A DNA stretch of 15,446 nucleotides, from positions 1-15,446 of the forward strand of contig JAFZPS010000060.1 of NCBI GenBank assembly GCA_017550205.1, read 5' to 3'. The stretch is from Bacilli bacterium (lineage in GTDB: Bacteria; Bacillota_I; Bacilli_A; RF39; UBA660). Numbering within the stretch: the stretch's first letter is position 1; each line of letters opens with the position of its first letter. Position numbers and translations under genes: made by a program. Shown here piece by piece: positions 5,705-13,883 of the stretch. A model generated the notes under the pieces. The model saw only the letters and a program-made list of their open reading frames with translations. It did not search any database and was not told the origin of the DNA.

Positions 5705-7094
5705 ATATCATTTCATATGTAGTTCCTTCTCTAGAATCTATTAATTTAATACCCTTTTCAAGTAACTCATCACGAATAGAGTCTGCTTTAGCAAAATCTT
5801 TATTAGCTTTTGCTTCTTTTCTTTCTTCAATTTTACCAAGTATATAACTTTCTAAGTCTGAATCAATTTCTTTTTCTTCTGATTTTAATAAGTCTAATGA
5901 AAGTACTTTATCAAACTCTTCAATAATAGCTAACTTAGTACCATCACTAATCTCATCTTTTAATACTTCATATAATAAAGTAATCATATTGGAAGTATTA
6001 AAGTCATCTTCTATATTTAATTTAAATCTATATATATAATCATTCTTTTGACTTTCATCAACTTCATCCTTTACTAATTTAGAAATTCTACTCTTTAATT
6101 TTAAATATGCATTTTGTGCTCCATCAAGAATCTCATAAGAGAAAGTTAATTGATTATGATAATAAGAATTTAAACATAAATATCTATAACTTAATGGATT
6201 ATATCCTTTTTCTTCTAATAGAGATACTGTTAAGAATTCTCCTTTAGATTTACTCATCTTACCAGTTTCATCATTTAAAAATCCTAAATGAACCCAATAA
6301 TTACACCATTTATGTCCTAAATATGCTTCAGATTGGGCTATTTCGTTAGTATGATGTGGGAATATTGCATCTTCTGCACCAAAATGAACATCTAGATATT
6401 CTCCTAAATATTTAATTGATATACCAGAACATTCAATATGCCATCCAGGGTATCCCCTTCCCCATGGTGAATCCCATTGTAGTTCTTGATTTGCAAATTT
6501 AGAATTAGTAAACCATAAACCAAAGTCAAATGGATTCTTCTTAGCACTATCTTCTTCAATATCTTCTCTAACAGCAACCATTAAATCATCACTATTACGT
6601 CCAGATAATTTATAATAGTCTCTATATTTATCAGTATCAAAATAAACATTTCCATCAGATAAATATGCATAACCTGTGTCTATTAACTTAGTAATCATCT
6701 TAATATACATATCTATATTATCAGTAGCATTACTAACTGTATCAGGCCATCTAATATTTAATTTATCACAATCATTCTTAAAACATTCAGTATAGTATGT
6801 AGCTATTTCTTTAGATGACTTATGTTCTCTCTTAGATGCTACAGCCATCTTATCTTCTCCAGAATCTCCATCTCCTACTAAATGTCCAACATCAGTAATA
6901 TTCATTACTCTTTGTACATCGTATCCCAAGAACTTCCATCCTTTTTCTATAATATCTTCAGATATATAAGTTCTTAAGTTACCAATATGAGCAAAATGAT
7001 ATACAGTAGGTCCACACGTATACATTTTAATTATTCCTTCTTCTCTAGGAATAAATTCTTCAACTTGTTTATTCATTGTATTATAAATTTTCAT
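5703..7094 (-). CDS. cysS: Cysteinyl-tRNA synthetase
   Basis: A complete 463-residue class I aminoacyl-tRNA synthetase charging tRNA-Cys. The N-terminus has TCGPTVYHFAHIGNLR: Cys27 is the first zinc ligand and HIGN (36-39) is the HIGH motif. WHIECSG (218-224) brings Cys222, and PHHTNE (246-251) the last zinc ligands. KMSKS is at 279-283. The C-terminal helical part includes IRDELLEKGI near the end, also typical. The start is supported by AGGTGA before the ATG and by length. It has its own extended -10 promoter, 18 bases upstream, but no terminator separates it from clpC 34 bases before, so read-through is possible. No T-box leader is present. Confidence 0.97.
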   Translation of the reverse strand: MKIYNTMNKQVEEFIPREEGIIKMYTCGPTVYHFAHIGNLRTYISEDIIEKGWKFLGYDVQRVMNITDVGHLVGDGDSGEDKMAVASKREHKSSKEIATYYTECFKNDCDKLNIRWPDTVSNATDNIDMYIKMITKLIDTGYAYLSDGNVYFDTDKYRDYYKLSGRNSDDLMVAVREDIEEDSAKKNPFDFGLWFTNSKFANQELQWDSPWGRGYPGWHIECSGISIKYLGEYLDVHFGAEDAIFPHHTNEIAQSEAYLGHKWCNYWVHLGFLNDETGKMSKSKGEFLTVSLLEEKGYNPLSYRYLCLNSYYHNQLTFSYEILDGAQNAYLKLKSRISKLVKDEVDESQKNDYIYRFKLNIEDDFNTSNMITLLYEVLKDEISDGTKLAIIEEFDKVLSLDLLKSEEKEIDSDLESYILGKIEERKEAKANKDFAKADSIRDELLEKGIKLIDSREGTTYEMI

Positions 7095-7112
7095 AAAATC
7101 ACCTACACGCTT

Positions 7113-7121
7113 ATTATAGCA
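7113..7121 (-). promoter_or_regulatory. Extended -10 promoter of cysS
   Basis: TGCTATAAT in the 34-base clpC-cysS gap, 18 bases before the cysS ATG. No clear -35. Confidence 0.6.
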
Positions 7122-7128
7122 TACAAAT

Positions 7129-8988
7129 CTAATTATAATTAACTATTTTAGTAAAATTATTAAATCCTTCTTTACAGATAATCTTATCATCAAAACCAAT
7201 ACTAGAACTAATAGTAGAAATATGTATAAATACAATACACTTACTTATATTAATATCTCCAATAAAACCCTTAGCTATAGAATCGTTTATTATTCTATAT
7301 ACTCTTTTATTACACTTATCTATATTCTTAATATATATAATACTAAAAGGATTATACTTAATACTTTCAAACAACTCATTTCTATATTCCCTACATTCAT
7401 TCATATCAATAACCACATAATTACAATTATAAATATTTTTAGCTATCTTATCTACCAATAATGTAATATCTAATACATTTTTACTAACTAAAAGAAGACT
7501 TATACAACTATTATTTTTAATATAATCATATTTTTCTAATATATTGACTATTTCTTTATCAATATTAAATGTTCTAAATCTCTCACTATAATCCTCTAAT
7601 ATTCCATATCTATTATAAATAACTTTATCCACATCATCTCTATTAATAATAATCTTACTTCCACAAAATATCTTATCATTATACTTACTTCGTAATTTTA
7701 ACTCCTTATTTTTATAATATAATGCTTTCTTAAAATTATGTCTTTTTATTTCTCTATTCTTAGAATCCTCTACTTCTTTTATATTAACTTCATAATCCAA
7801 TAACTCTCTATTTAAAGAATTATTTAGAGTAGCATAAGCACATACTTCATCAAGTAAATCTATCGCTTTATCAGGCTGTCTACCATTAAATATAGAACTA
7901 TAAGATAAATCCACTATTCTATTTAAAATATTTTTATTTAAAACTACTCCATGATACTTCTCATAAATAAATCTTAATCCCTTCAATATATTAAAAACAC
8001 TCTCTTTATTTGTTTCTTCTATATAAACCTTTTGAAATCTCCTATCAAGAGCCTTATCTTTAGAAATAAATTTATTATACTCATCTATTGTAGTAGCACC
8101 AATAACTTTAATATTTCCTCTAGCTAAATATGGTTTAACTATATTAGAAGCATCTATCGCCCCTTCTGCTCCTCCAGCACCTACTAAAGTATGTATTTCA
8201 TCTATAAATAATATAATATTAGGATTATCCACAATTTCTGTTAATAACTTATTTATTCTTTCTTCAAATTCACCTCTATACTTAGTCCCAGCTACTAATA
8301 TAGACATAGATATACTATAAATAGTCATATTCTTTAATTTTAAAGGAACTCTACCTTCTTCTATTCTTCTAGATAATTCCTCTACAATAGCTGTTTTTCC
8401 AACTCCTGCTTCTCCTATTAATAAGGGATTATTTTTATTCTTACGCAACAATATTTGTATAATTCTATCTATTTCTTTATCCCTTCCAATTACAGGATCG
8501 TATTTAATTGAATCTTTATTCATATTAACACCTAAATCATCTATTAGAAGATTACTATTCTTAATAACATTATCATTAGATAAAAATTCATCACAAAGTT
8601 TATCAATATCAATATTCATATCAATTAATATTCTATTAGCTACCCCATCTCCTTCTTCTAATATAGCTATAAACAAATTATAAGGTGTAACCTTCTTACT
8701 TTTATTTTTTGAATAATATGTAGCATTATTAATTATTCGTCTAAGTAATGGTGTAAATAAAAACCAAGAATTGGAATGTGTTCCAATACCTATAATACTA
8801 ATTAATCTACTTTTAAAAGAATCATAAGTAATGCCATAATTACTAAGTATCTCACAAATATCTAAATCACTATGTAATATAGATAAAAGTAAATGCTCAC
8901 TACCTACATATGGATGTCTTAATTCATACATTTCTTTTTTTGCATTAATAATTATCTTTTGAGAATCTTCATCAAAGAATAAATTCAT
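7129..8988 (-). CDS. clpC: ClpC-like AAA+ unfoldase with degenerate, truncated second ATPase domain
   Basis: A 619-residue ClpC relative; full ClpC has about 810. Clp_N domain: residues 1-140 (HPYVGSEHLLLSIL and the second repeat TPYNLFIAILEEGDGVANRIL). First AAA+ domain: 165-390, apparently intact, with GEAGVGKT (192-199, Walker A), ILFIDEIHTLVGAGGAEGAIDASN (259-282, Walker B), GATT (297-300) and DKALDRRFQ (311-319, arginine finger). A short middle/UVR-like helix follows (411-435). The second AAA+ domain (from about 470) is only a shadow: the Walker A position reads LLLVSKNVLDIT, the Walker B position FSIIYIKNID, the pore loop is absent, and the protein stops before the C-terminal small subdomain, though an IGF tripeptide (597-599) remains. 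I start at the ATG at 8986-8988 (AGGTGA upstream); an earlier in-frame start would add 15 residues unlike the family and overlap the promoter. Position before cysS matches B. subtilis clpC, but ctsR, mcsA and mcsB are absent. Confidence 0.88.
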   Translation of the reverse strand: MNLFFDEDSQKIIINAKKEMYELRHPYVGSEHLLLSILHSDLDICEILSNYGITYDSFKSRLISIIGIGTHSNSWFLFTPLLRRIINNATYYSKNKSKKVTPYNLFIAILEEGDGVANRILIDMNIDIDKLCDEFLSNDNVIKNSNLLIDDLGVNMNKDSIKYDPVIGRDKEIDRIIQILLRKNKNNPLLIGEAGVGKTAIVEELSRRIEEGRVPLKLKNMTIYSISMSILVAGTKYRGEFEERINKLLTEIVDNPNIILFIDEIHTLVGAGGAEGAIDASNIVKPYLARGNIKVIGATTIDEYNKFISKDKALDRRFQKVYIEETNKESVFNILKGLRFIYEKYHGVVLNKNILNRIVDLSYSSIFNGRQPDKAIDLLDEVCAYATLNNSLNRELLDYEVNIKEVEDSKNREIKRHNFKKALYYKNKELKLRSKYNDKIFCGSKIIINRDDVDKVIYNRYGILEDYSERFRTFNIDKEIVNILEKYDYIKNNSCISLLLVSKNVLDITLLVDKIAKNIYNCNYVVIDMNECREYRNELFESIKYNPFSIIYIKNIDKCNKRVYRIINDSIAKGFIGDINISKCIVFIHISTISSSIGFDDKIICKEGFNNFTKIVNYN

Positions 8989-9004
8989 ATCATCACCTAT
9001 AACT

Positions 9005-9033
9005 ATTCTAAGTAGAAACAAGTAGCTAATCAA
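9005..9033 (-). promoter_or_regulatory. Promoter of the clpC-like gene
   Basis: TTGATT (9028-9033), 17 bases, TAGAAT (9005-9010). The predicted leader is about 10 nt. I see neither a CtsR-type direct repeat nor a CIRCE inverted repeat, so heat-shock control is not evident. Confidence 0.6.
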
Positions 9034-9058
9034 TTAAAACAAACCCAAAAATTTAGAC

Positions 9059-9082
9059 AAAAAAAGAAGCCCTAAGGCTTCT
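9059..9082 (-). terminator. Intrinsic terminator of the carrier gene
   Basis: AGAAGCC, loop TTAG, GGCTTCT (9076-9082 with 9065-9071), followed by seven Ts. Confidence 0.88.
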
Positions 9083-9091
9083 AAACTAATC

Positions 9092-10663
9092 TTATATTAA
9101 AGCTAAAATTATAAATGTGATTAATAAAACTATGAATAATTCTAATAGTAATTTCCAAATAGTTTTTAACCATTCTTTATAAGAAACTTTAAGATATGAT
9201 AATATAGCCATTAACACTAAACTTGTAGGTGCAAATAACATTGCTAAACCATACATAGATTGTAATATAATAGCGGCTAATGGATAATTATCTGCTTTTG
9301 TTACTATGCTTGTATAATATGGAGCTAAAGCTTGGAAACTATAAGCAACATCTGAATTAAATATAGGAGCAAGTAATGCTACTATTACAGTAGTTGCTAA
9401 ATTAAATCCTTTGCTTAACTCTAAAATTGCTTTATAGATAACTAATTGGAATGGATGATATGTTACTATTACTAAAATACTATATAGTAATACAACTAAT
9501 GCGAATGGTGCTAATGCTTTTTTAGCTCCTTCAATAAATCCATCAAATATATCATCTAATTTAACTTTATAAATTAATACTAGTACTAAAATTGTTAATG
9601 CCATTGGTAAGAATAAATCTGTCATAGTCCAATTACCAAATGCATTGAAGCTTCCTAGTATTTTTCCAAATATTGGGAATTTGAAGATTGTAAATTCTTT
9701 AACTGCTGTAGTAGCTTTTTCAAATGCATCTACACCAAATGCAGGCCAAGGTAAAAATGCTAAAACAAATAGTACAAATAATAAACTAAATGTTAAAACA
9801 AATGGCCAGATTTTATGTTTTCCAGTAACTTTTGCTGGAACTACGATTACATCTTCCTCAATTAATGCTGCTTTATTTGAGTTTTTACTCTTCTTTGCTG
9901 GTGCTTTTTTAGCAGGTGCTTTCTTTGCAGGTGCTTTTTTGGCAACTACTTTTTCATTTTTTGCTGTCTTTTTTGCTGGTGCTTTCTTTGCAGGTGCTTT
10001 TTTAGCAACTACTTTTTCTTCTTTTACTTCAGCCTTCTTAGCTACTTTATCTTTTTTCTTAAATCCAAGATACATAAGTACATTGAAAATAACAATGATA
10101 ACTGCAACTAATAAGATAATAAATCTAACACCAAGTTGAAAATTAGTATTTAATGCAAATGAAGCTGTTAAAACTCCTGTATTATTTTCTGCATAAGTAG
10201 TACCAATTAAACCAGCTATAATACCACCTATAGTAACTAATGCTGCAGTAATTTTATCATATCCCATTAATAAAATAATAGAAATGATAAATGGAATAAA
10301 TAAAGCTATTCCAAATTGTATACCACATACAGATACTAATAATGCAATTAAAGCTACAATAATTGATAATACAATTTTTCCTTTTCCTTCAAATGTTTTC
10401 GCTATTCTTTCTAAGAATACACGATATCCTGGAATTTTATATAAAATTCCATAAAAACCTCCAACTAGGATAAAGAATAATCCAATGTATCCAAAATAAC
10501 TAAAAGAAGTAATTGGATAATTAAATAAATCAAATAATCCCATTTGAACGCGTCCTTGATCAATATATTGTCCTGAATAATAAGCAGCTGGTAATATCCA
10601 AGATAATAATAAGAATACTAGCATAGTAATAAGAACGACTTTTATTGTATTATGTTTCTTCAT
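9092..10663 (-). CDS. YfcC/DcuC-like membrane carrier with Lys-Ala-Pro-rich central loop
   Basis: A 523-residue polytopic membrane protein of the ion-transporter type found in YfcC-like, short-chain fatty acid and C4-dicarboxylate carriers. Evidence is the N-terminal helix ending LLLSWILPAAYYSG, the long hydrophobic run with GLFFILVGGFYGIL (61-74), LFIPFIISIILLMGYDKITAALVTIGG (121-147) and C-terminal helices up to 523; I count about a dozen membrane segments. Substrate cannot be read from the sequence. The two halves are joined by a cytosolic loop (about 202-283) holding two copies of EKVVAKKAPAKKAPAKK, the second one KAPA unit longer; such histone-H1-like tails are unusual in carriers. GGGAGG precedes the ATG. 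It is monocistronic, with its own consensus promoter and terminator, and lies between lysS and clpC where ctsR-mcsA-mcsB sit in Bacillus. Confidence 0.82.
   Translation of the reverse strand: MKKHNTIKVVLITMLVFLLLSWILPAAYYSGQYIDQGRVQMGLFDLFNYPITSFSYFGYIGLFFILVGGFYGILYKIPGYRVFLERIAKTFEGKGKIVLSIIVALIALLVSVCGIQFGIALFIPFIISIILLMGYDKITAALVTIGGIIAGLIGTTYAENNTGVLTASFALNTNFQLGVRFIILLVAVIIVIFNVLMYLGFKKKDKVAKKAEVKEEKVVAKKAPAKKAPAKKTAKNEKVVAKKAPAKKAPAKKAPAKKSKNSNKAALIEEDVIVVPAKVTGKHKIWPFVLTFSLLFVLFVLAFLPWPAFGVDAFEKATTAVKEFTIFKFPIFGKILGSFNAFGNWTMTDLFLPMALTILVLVLIYKVKLDDIFDGFIEGAKKALAPFALVVLLYSILVIVTYHPFQLVIYKAILELSKGFNLATTVIVALLAPIFNSDVAYSFQALAPYYTSIVTKADNYPLAAIILQSMYGLAMLFAPTSLVLMAILSYLKVSYKEWLKTIWKLLLELFIVLLITFIILALI
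9890..10018 (-). repeat. In-frame tandem repeat encoding K-A-P-A-K units
   Basis: Residues 216-233 and 237-258 of the carrier are two copies of EKVV followed by AKKAP/AKK units. At DNA level the plus strand repeats gcaggtgctttcttt and gctggtgctttttt with small changes, as expected from slippage or unequal exchange. The unit count may vary between strains. Confidence 0.9.
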
Positions 10664-10681
10664 AATTAACCTCCCATAATA

Positions 10682-10710
10682 ATTATATTCTTTTCAAGTC
10701 TTTTTTTCAA
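10682..10710 (-). promoter_or_regulatory. Promoter of the carrier gene
   Basis: TTGAAA (10705-10710), 17 bases, TATAAT (10682-10687), starting one base past the T-run of the lysS terminator. Confidence 0.75.
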
Positions 10711-10711
10711 T

Positions 10712-10736
10712 AAAAAAAGAAGAATTAATCTTCTTT
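10712..10736 (-). terminator. Intrinsic terminator of dusB-RDD-lysS
   Basis: AAAGAAGA (10729-10736 side), loop of five bases, TCTTCTTT, then Ts. The stem is AT-rich and overlaps the final codons of lysS. Confidence 0.7.
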
Positions 10737-12218
10737 CTTTCTCTCTTTCATAGTAGGGAATAATAATACATCTCTAATTGATTCTTGTTCAGTAAATAGC
10801 ATTACTAATCTATCAATACCATAACCTATTCCACCAGCTGGAGGCATACCATATTCTAATGCTTCAATGAAGTCCATATCTATATCATTTGCTTCTTCAT
10901 TACCAAGATCTTTTTCTTTTAATTGAGCTTCAAATCTTTCTAATTGATCATCTGGATCATTTAACTCAGTATAAGCATTAGCAAATTCTTTACCTGCTAT
11001 AAACAATTCAAATCTTTGAGTAAATCTTCCATCTTCTGGATCTTTCTTAGTTAATGGACTAATTTCAATTGGATGTCCATATAAGAATGTAGGTTGAATT
11101 AATGTTTCTTCTACATACTTCTCAAAAAATTTATTAATAATATGACCATATTGTTTCTCATGCTCTTCTAATTCAATATGATGTTCTTCTGCTAATTTCA
11201 AACACTCATCTAATGAAGTAATTGCTTTAAAATCAATTCCTGTTTTATCTTTAATAGCATCAGTCATAGAAACTCTCTTCCATGGACCTTCTAAGTTAAT
11301 TTCATAACCACTAAAATTAAACACACTCTTACCATATTCTTCTTTAGCTATAGTAGTAAACATATTTTCAGTTAAATCCATCATACCATCAAGATCACTA
11401 TATGCAAGATATGCTTCCATTAAAGTAAATTCAGGATTATGTCTTTGATCCATACCTTCATTTCTGAATACTCTTCCTATTTCATAAACAGCTTCCATAC
11501 CACCAACTAATAATCTCTTTAAGTTAAGTTCTAGTGCTATTCTTAAATACATATCGATATTTTGAGCATTATGATGTGTAGTAAATGGTCTTGCACTTGC
11601 TCCTGTAAGAAGTGTAGTAAGTATAGGAGTTTCTACTTCAGTAAATCCTAAACCATCCATATAATTTTGAATACATCTAATAATTCTAGGTCTTTCAAAA
11701 GCTACACGTCTAGAATCTTCATTCATCATTAAATCAACATAACGTCTTCTATATCTTTCTTCTTTATCAGTTAATCCATGAAATTTTTCTGGAAGTGGTC
11801 TTAAAGCTTTAACTAAATGAGTATATTCTAAACATTTAATAGTAACTTCACCAGTTCTAGTCTTCATTACTTTACCATAAACACCAACTATATCACCAAT
11901 ATCAGCACTCTTAAATAATTCATAAGCCTCTTCACCAATATCATTTACTGATATATAGATTTGAATAGAACCTGTTTTATCTTGAATACTAAAGAATGAT
12001 GCTTTACCCATTTTTCTAATAAACATAATTCTTCCTGCTACTTTAGCAGTATCAGTCATATTTTCAAACGCATCATGATCTACTTCACTATATTTATCTT
12101 TTATATCTTTAGCAAAATCTTCTCTATCATATCTTTGTCCAAAAGCATCTAGACCTAATTCTACTAATTTATCTCTTTTTTCTCTTCTAACTAATTCTTG
12201 TTCACTAAAATCTCTCAT
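10725..12218 (-). CDS. lysS: Lysyl-tRNA synthetase (class II)
   Basis: A complete 497-residue class II LysRS, normal length. The N-terminal OB-fold anticodon-binding domain covers about 55-135 (VAGRIMFIRKMGKASFFSIQD). The catalytic domain includes RRRYVDLM (157-164), the motif 1 region around LGFTEVETPIL (190-200), motif 2 FRNEGMDQRHNPEFTLMEAY (251-270), and motif 3 GIGYGIDRLVMLF near the C-terminus. The ATG is preceded by AGGAGG, which overlaps the RDD stop codon nine bases upstream, so lysS is translated as last gene of dusB-RDD-lysS. A terminator follows. lysS directly after dusB is the Bacillus arrangement, here with an RDD gene inserted. No T-box is seen. Confidence 0.98.
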   Translation of the reverse strand: MRDFSEQELVRREKRDKLVELGLDAFGQRYDREDFAKDIKDKYSEVDHDAFENMTDTAKVAGRIMFIRKMGKASFFSIQDKTGSIQIYISVNDIGEEAYELFKSADIGDIVGVYGKVMKTRTGEVTIKCLEYTHLVKALRPLPEKFHGLTDKEERYRRRYVDLMMNEDSRRVAFERPRIIRCIQNYMDGLGFTEVETPILTTLLTGASARPFTTHHNAQNIDMYLRIALELNLKRLLVGGMEAVYEIGRVFRNEGMDQRHNPEFTLMEAYLAYSDLDGMMDLTENMFTTIAKEEYGKSVFNFSGYEINLEGPWKRVSMTDAIKDKTGIDFKAITSLDECLKLAEEHHIELEEHEKQYGHIINKFFEKYVEETLIQPTFLYGHPIEISPLTKKDPEDGRFTQRFELFIAGKEFANAYTELNDPDDQLERFEAQLKEKDLGNEEANDIDMDFIEALEYGMPPAGGIGYGIDRLVMLFTEQESIRDVLLFPTMKERKKED

Positions 12219-12227
12219 AATTACCTC

Positions 12228-12827
12228 CTAATTTACTTTAACTACTCTAGTATGAGCTACTCTATCATGAATAGTTCTTCCTTCTTTAGTAGTTGCCATT
12301 ATAATTGAAATAAACATCATAACATATTGAATCATTGATATACAAACAGATGCTTCAGTATAAATATTCTTAGAAGTAAATGTTATCAATCCAAAATTAA
12401 TAATATTAGCTAAAATAACATTTGCAATCAATGATCTAAATATCATTTGATTCATACTTAAATCTCCTTCATCAGAGATTACCTTTATTTTAAATAGCTT
12501 TTTACCAAAAGTTTGTCCTTTACTATATAATTGGAATACTACAAAGTATAATACATCAATTATTATAGTTATAAATGTCATTAATCCATTATTTCTACTT
12601 AAACTATAATATACACTACCATATCTCTCCATATACTCATCTGTAGTAATTTTACCATTTTGGTATTGCTCTATTATTTCACTTGATTCCTTCTCTATCT
12701 CCTCAGTCTTAGTAACATCCACAAAAGGTGTAGCTAATAAACTAACTAATAGCACAACAATTATATAATCAACTATATAAGCTCCAAGTCTTCTTATAAA
12801 AGACCCTTTCTTTAATTCTTTAGCCAT
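12228..12827 (-). CDS. RDD-family integral membrane protein
   Basis: A 199-residue membrane protein of the RDD family. RRLGAYIVDYIIVVLL (12-27) matches the family N-terminal R...D motif, GQTFGKKLFKIKV (104-116) the central G-K segment, and GRTIHDRVAHTRVV (183-196) the C-terminal H-D-R segment. Membrane helices lie at about 15-36, 82-101, 129-150 and 158-179; a charged loop (40-75) separates the first two. Some family members affect Na+ or compatible-solute transport in other bacteria, but a function here cannot be inferred. The ATG overlaps the end of dusB by 16 bases and has AAGGAGG inside dusB, so translation is probably coupled. It sits inside the dusB-lysS pair, in the place of a tRNA-related operon, without an obvious functional link. 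Confidence 0.9.
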   Translation of the reverse strand: MAKELKKGSFIRRLGAYIVDYIIVVLLVSLLATPFVDVTKTEEIEKESSEIIEQYQNGKITTDEYMERYGSVYYSLSRNNGLMTFITIIIDVLYFVVFQLYSKGQTFGKKLFKIKVISDEGDLSMNQMIFRSLIANVILANIINFGLITFTSKNIYTEASVCISMIQYVMMFISIIMATTKEGRTIHDRVAHTRVVKVN

Positions 12828-13798
12828 TCCTTTCCCTCCTTAAATTCCTTCAATAAACAAATTATATCATGAATATTAGTAGTTTTATATACTTTATTTT
12901 TTAATTCATTGGATGATTTTATCCCTTTAAAGTACCAACCTATATGATTTCTTATCTCTAAACAAGCCAATTTTTCATTTTTTAAGTTTTCTAAATACTT
13001 TAAATGCTTTAAACACATATCCACTCTATCTTCAACACTAACAGTAATTAAATCCTTACCATCTAAATAATTAATACTATTTTTTATAAGCCACGGATTA
13101 CCAAGAACACCTCTACCTATCATTACAGCGTCACACCCTGTTTCATCAAGCATTCTTTTCGCATCCATAGGAGTCTTAACATCACCATTACCAATAACTG
13201 GTATACTAACATTCTCTTTAACTTCTTTTATAATATTCCAATCAGCACTACCACTATATCCTTGACTTCTAGTTCTAGGATGAACACATATTGCACTAGC
13301 TCCAGCTTTTTCCACTACTTTAGCTACTTCTACTGCATTAATATGTTTATTATCCCATCCACTTCTTATTTTTACTGTAACTGGTATTGGGACAGATTTA
13401 ACTACACTAGATACAATATCATATATCTTATCTATATCTTTTAAAAGGGCACTACCAGCTTGAGCTCTAACTGCTACTTTAGGAACAGGACAACCCATAT
13501 TAATATCTATAATATCAGGTTTCATATTTTCATAAATGTATTTAGCTGCTTCTACAAACGATTCTTTATCAGATCCAAATATTTGTTGAGAAAGTGGTCT
13601 TTCAGACTCTTCCATATAAAGCATATCTATAGTCTTTTTATTATTAAAAGTAATAGCTTTATCACTAACCATCTCAGCATATATTAAACCACAACCCATT
13701 TCCTTACATATTTTTCTATATGCGGAATTACAAATACCTGCCATAGGAGCTAAGACAATCTGATTCTTAATTTTAACATTTCCTATATTCCATTCCAT
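12812..13798 (-). CDS. dusB: tRNA-dihydrouridine synthase
   Basis: A 328-residue FMN-dependent tRNA-dihydrouridine synthase. The TIM-barrel core shows LAPMAGICNSAYRKI (16-30), the FMN/active-site loop DINMGCPVPKV (98-108) with Cys103 as the expected general acid, VKIRSGW (142-148), CVHPRTRSQGYSG (171-183), PVIGNGDV (200-207) and MIGRGVLGNPW (226-236). A C-terminal helical tRNA-binding region follows with IRNHIGWYFKGI. The usual KRGAGSALL stretch reads VRAQAGSALL, a mild variation near the substrate site. The start follows AAAGGGATAA and a consensus promoter, and length is normal. It is first gene of dusB-RDD-lysS. Subtype DusB is taken from context (next to lysS as in Bacillus), not from a diagnostic residue. 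Confidence 0.95.
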   Translation of the reverse strand: MEWNIGNVKIKNQIVLAPMAGICNSAYRKICKEMGCGLIYAEMVSDKAITFNNKKTIDMLYMEESERPLSQQIFGSDKESFVEAAKYIYENMKPDIIDINMGCPVPKVAVRAQAGSALLKDIDKIYDIVSSVVKSVPIPVTVKIRSGWDNKHINAVEVAKVVEKAGASAICVHPRTRSQGYSGSADWNIIKEVKENVSIPVIGNGDVKTPMDAKRMLDETGCDAVMIGRGVLGNPWLIKNSINYLDGKDLITVSVEDRVDMCLKHLKYLENLKNEKLACLEIRNHIGWYFKGIKSSNELKNKVYKTTNIHDIICLLKEFKEGKEWLKN

Positions 13799-13824
13799 AA
13801 TTATCCCTTTTCTTTGACGTAGAT

Positions 13825-13853
13825 ATTATATAATACTTTTTAATTTAAAACAA
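13825..13853 (-). promoter_or_regulatory. Promoter of dusB-RDD-lysS
   Basis: TTGTTT (13848-13853), 17 bases, TATAAT (13825-13830), beginning directly after the T-run of the preceding terminator. Confidence 0.7.
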
Positions 13854-13854
13854 T

Positions 13855-13881
13855 AAAAAAATGATTCATAAGAATCATTTT
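13855..13881 (-). terminator. Intrinsic terminator of the 197-aa gene
   Basis: AAAATGATTC, loop TTAT, GAATCATTTT followed by Ts: a perfect 10-bp stem (13858-13867 with 13872-13881). Confidence 0.9.
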
Positions 13882-13883
13882 AT

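Noticed and set aside
7095..7128. T-box or other tRNA-sensing leader for cysS or lysS
   Set aside because: The cysS gap is 34 bases and the RDD-lysS gap nine bases, far too short, and no T-box sequence is seen.
8989..9033. A 15-residue N-terminal extension for clpC
   Set aside because: The extension overlaps the predicted promoter and is unlike Clp N-domains, whereas the ATG at 8988 has AGGTGA upstream and matches the family N-terminus.
9890..10018. CRISPR-like array
   Set aside because: The repeats are short, contiguous, in frame and encode KAPAK units; there are no spacers.
9645..10139. A 164-codon plus-strand reading frame with FLAGAFFAGAF repeats
   Set aside because: It is the mirror of the Lys-Ala-Pro repeat and adjacent helices of the carrier gene; hydrophobic repeats arise from reading AAR/GCN/CCN codons backwards, and there is no ribosome site.
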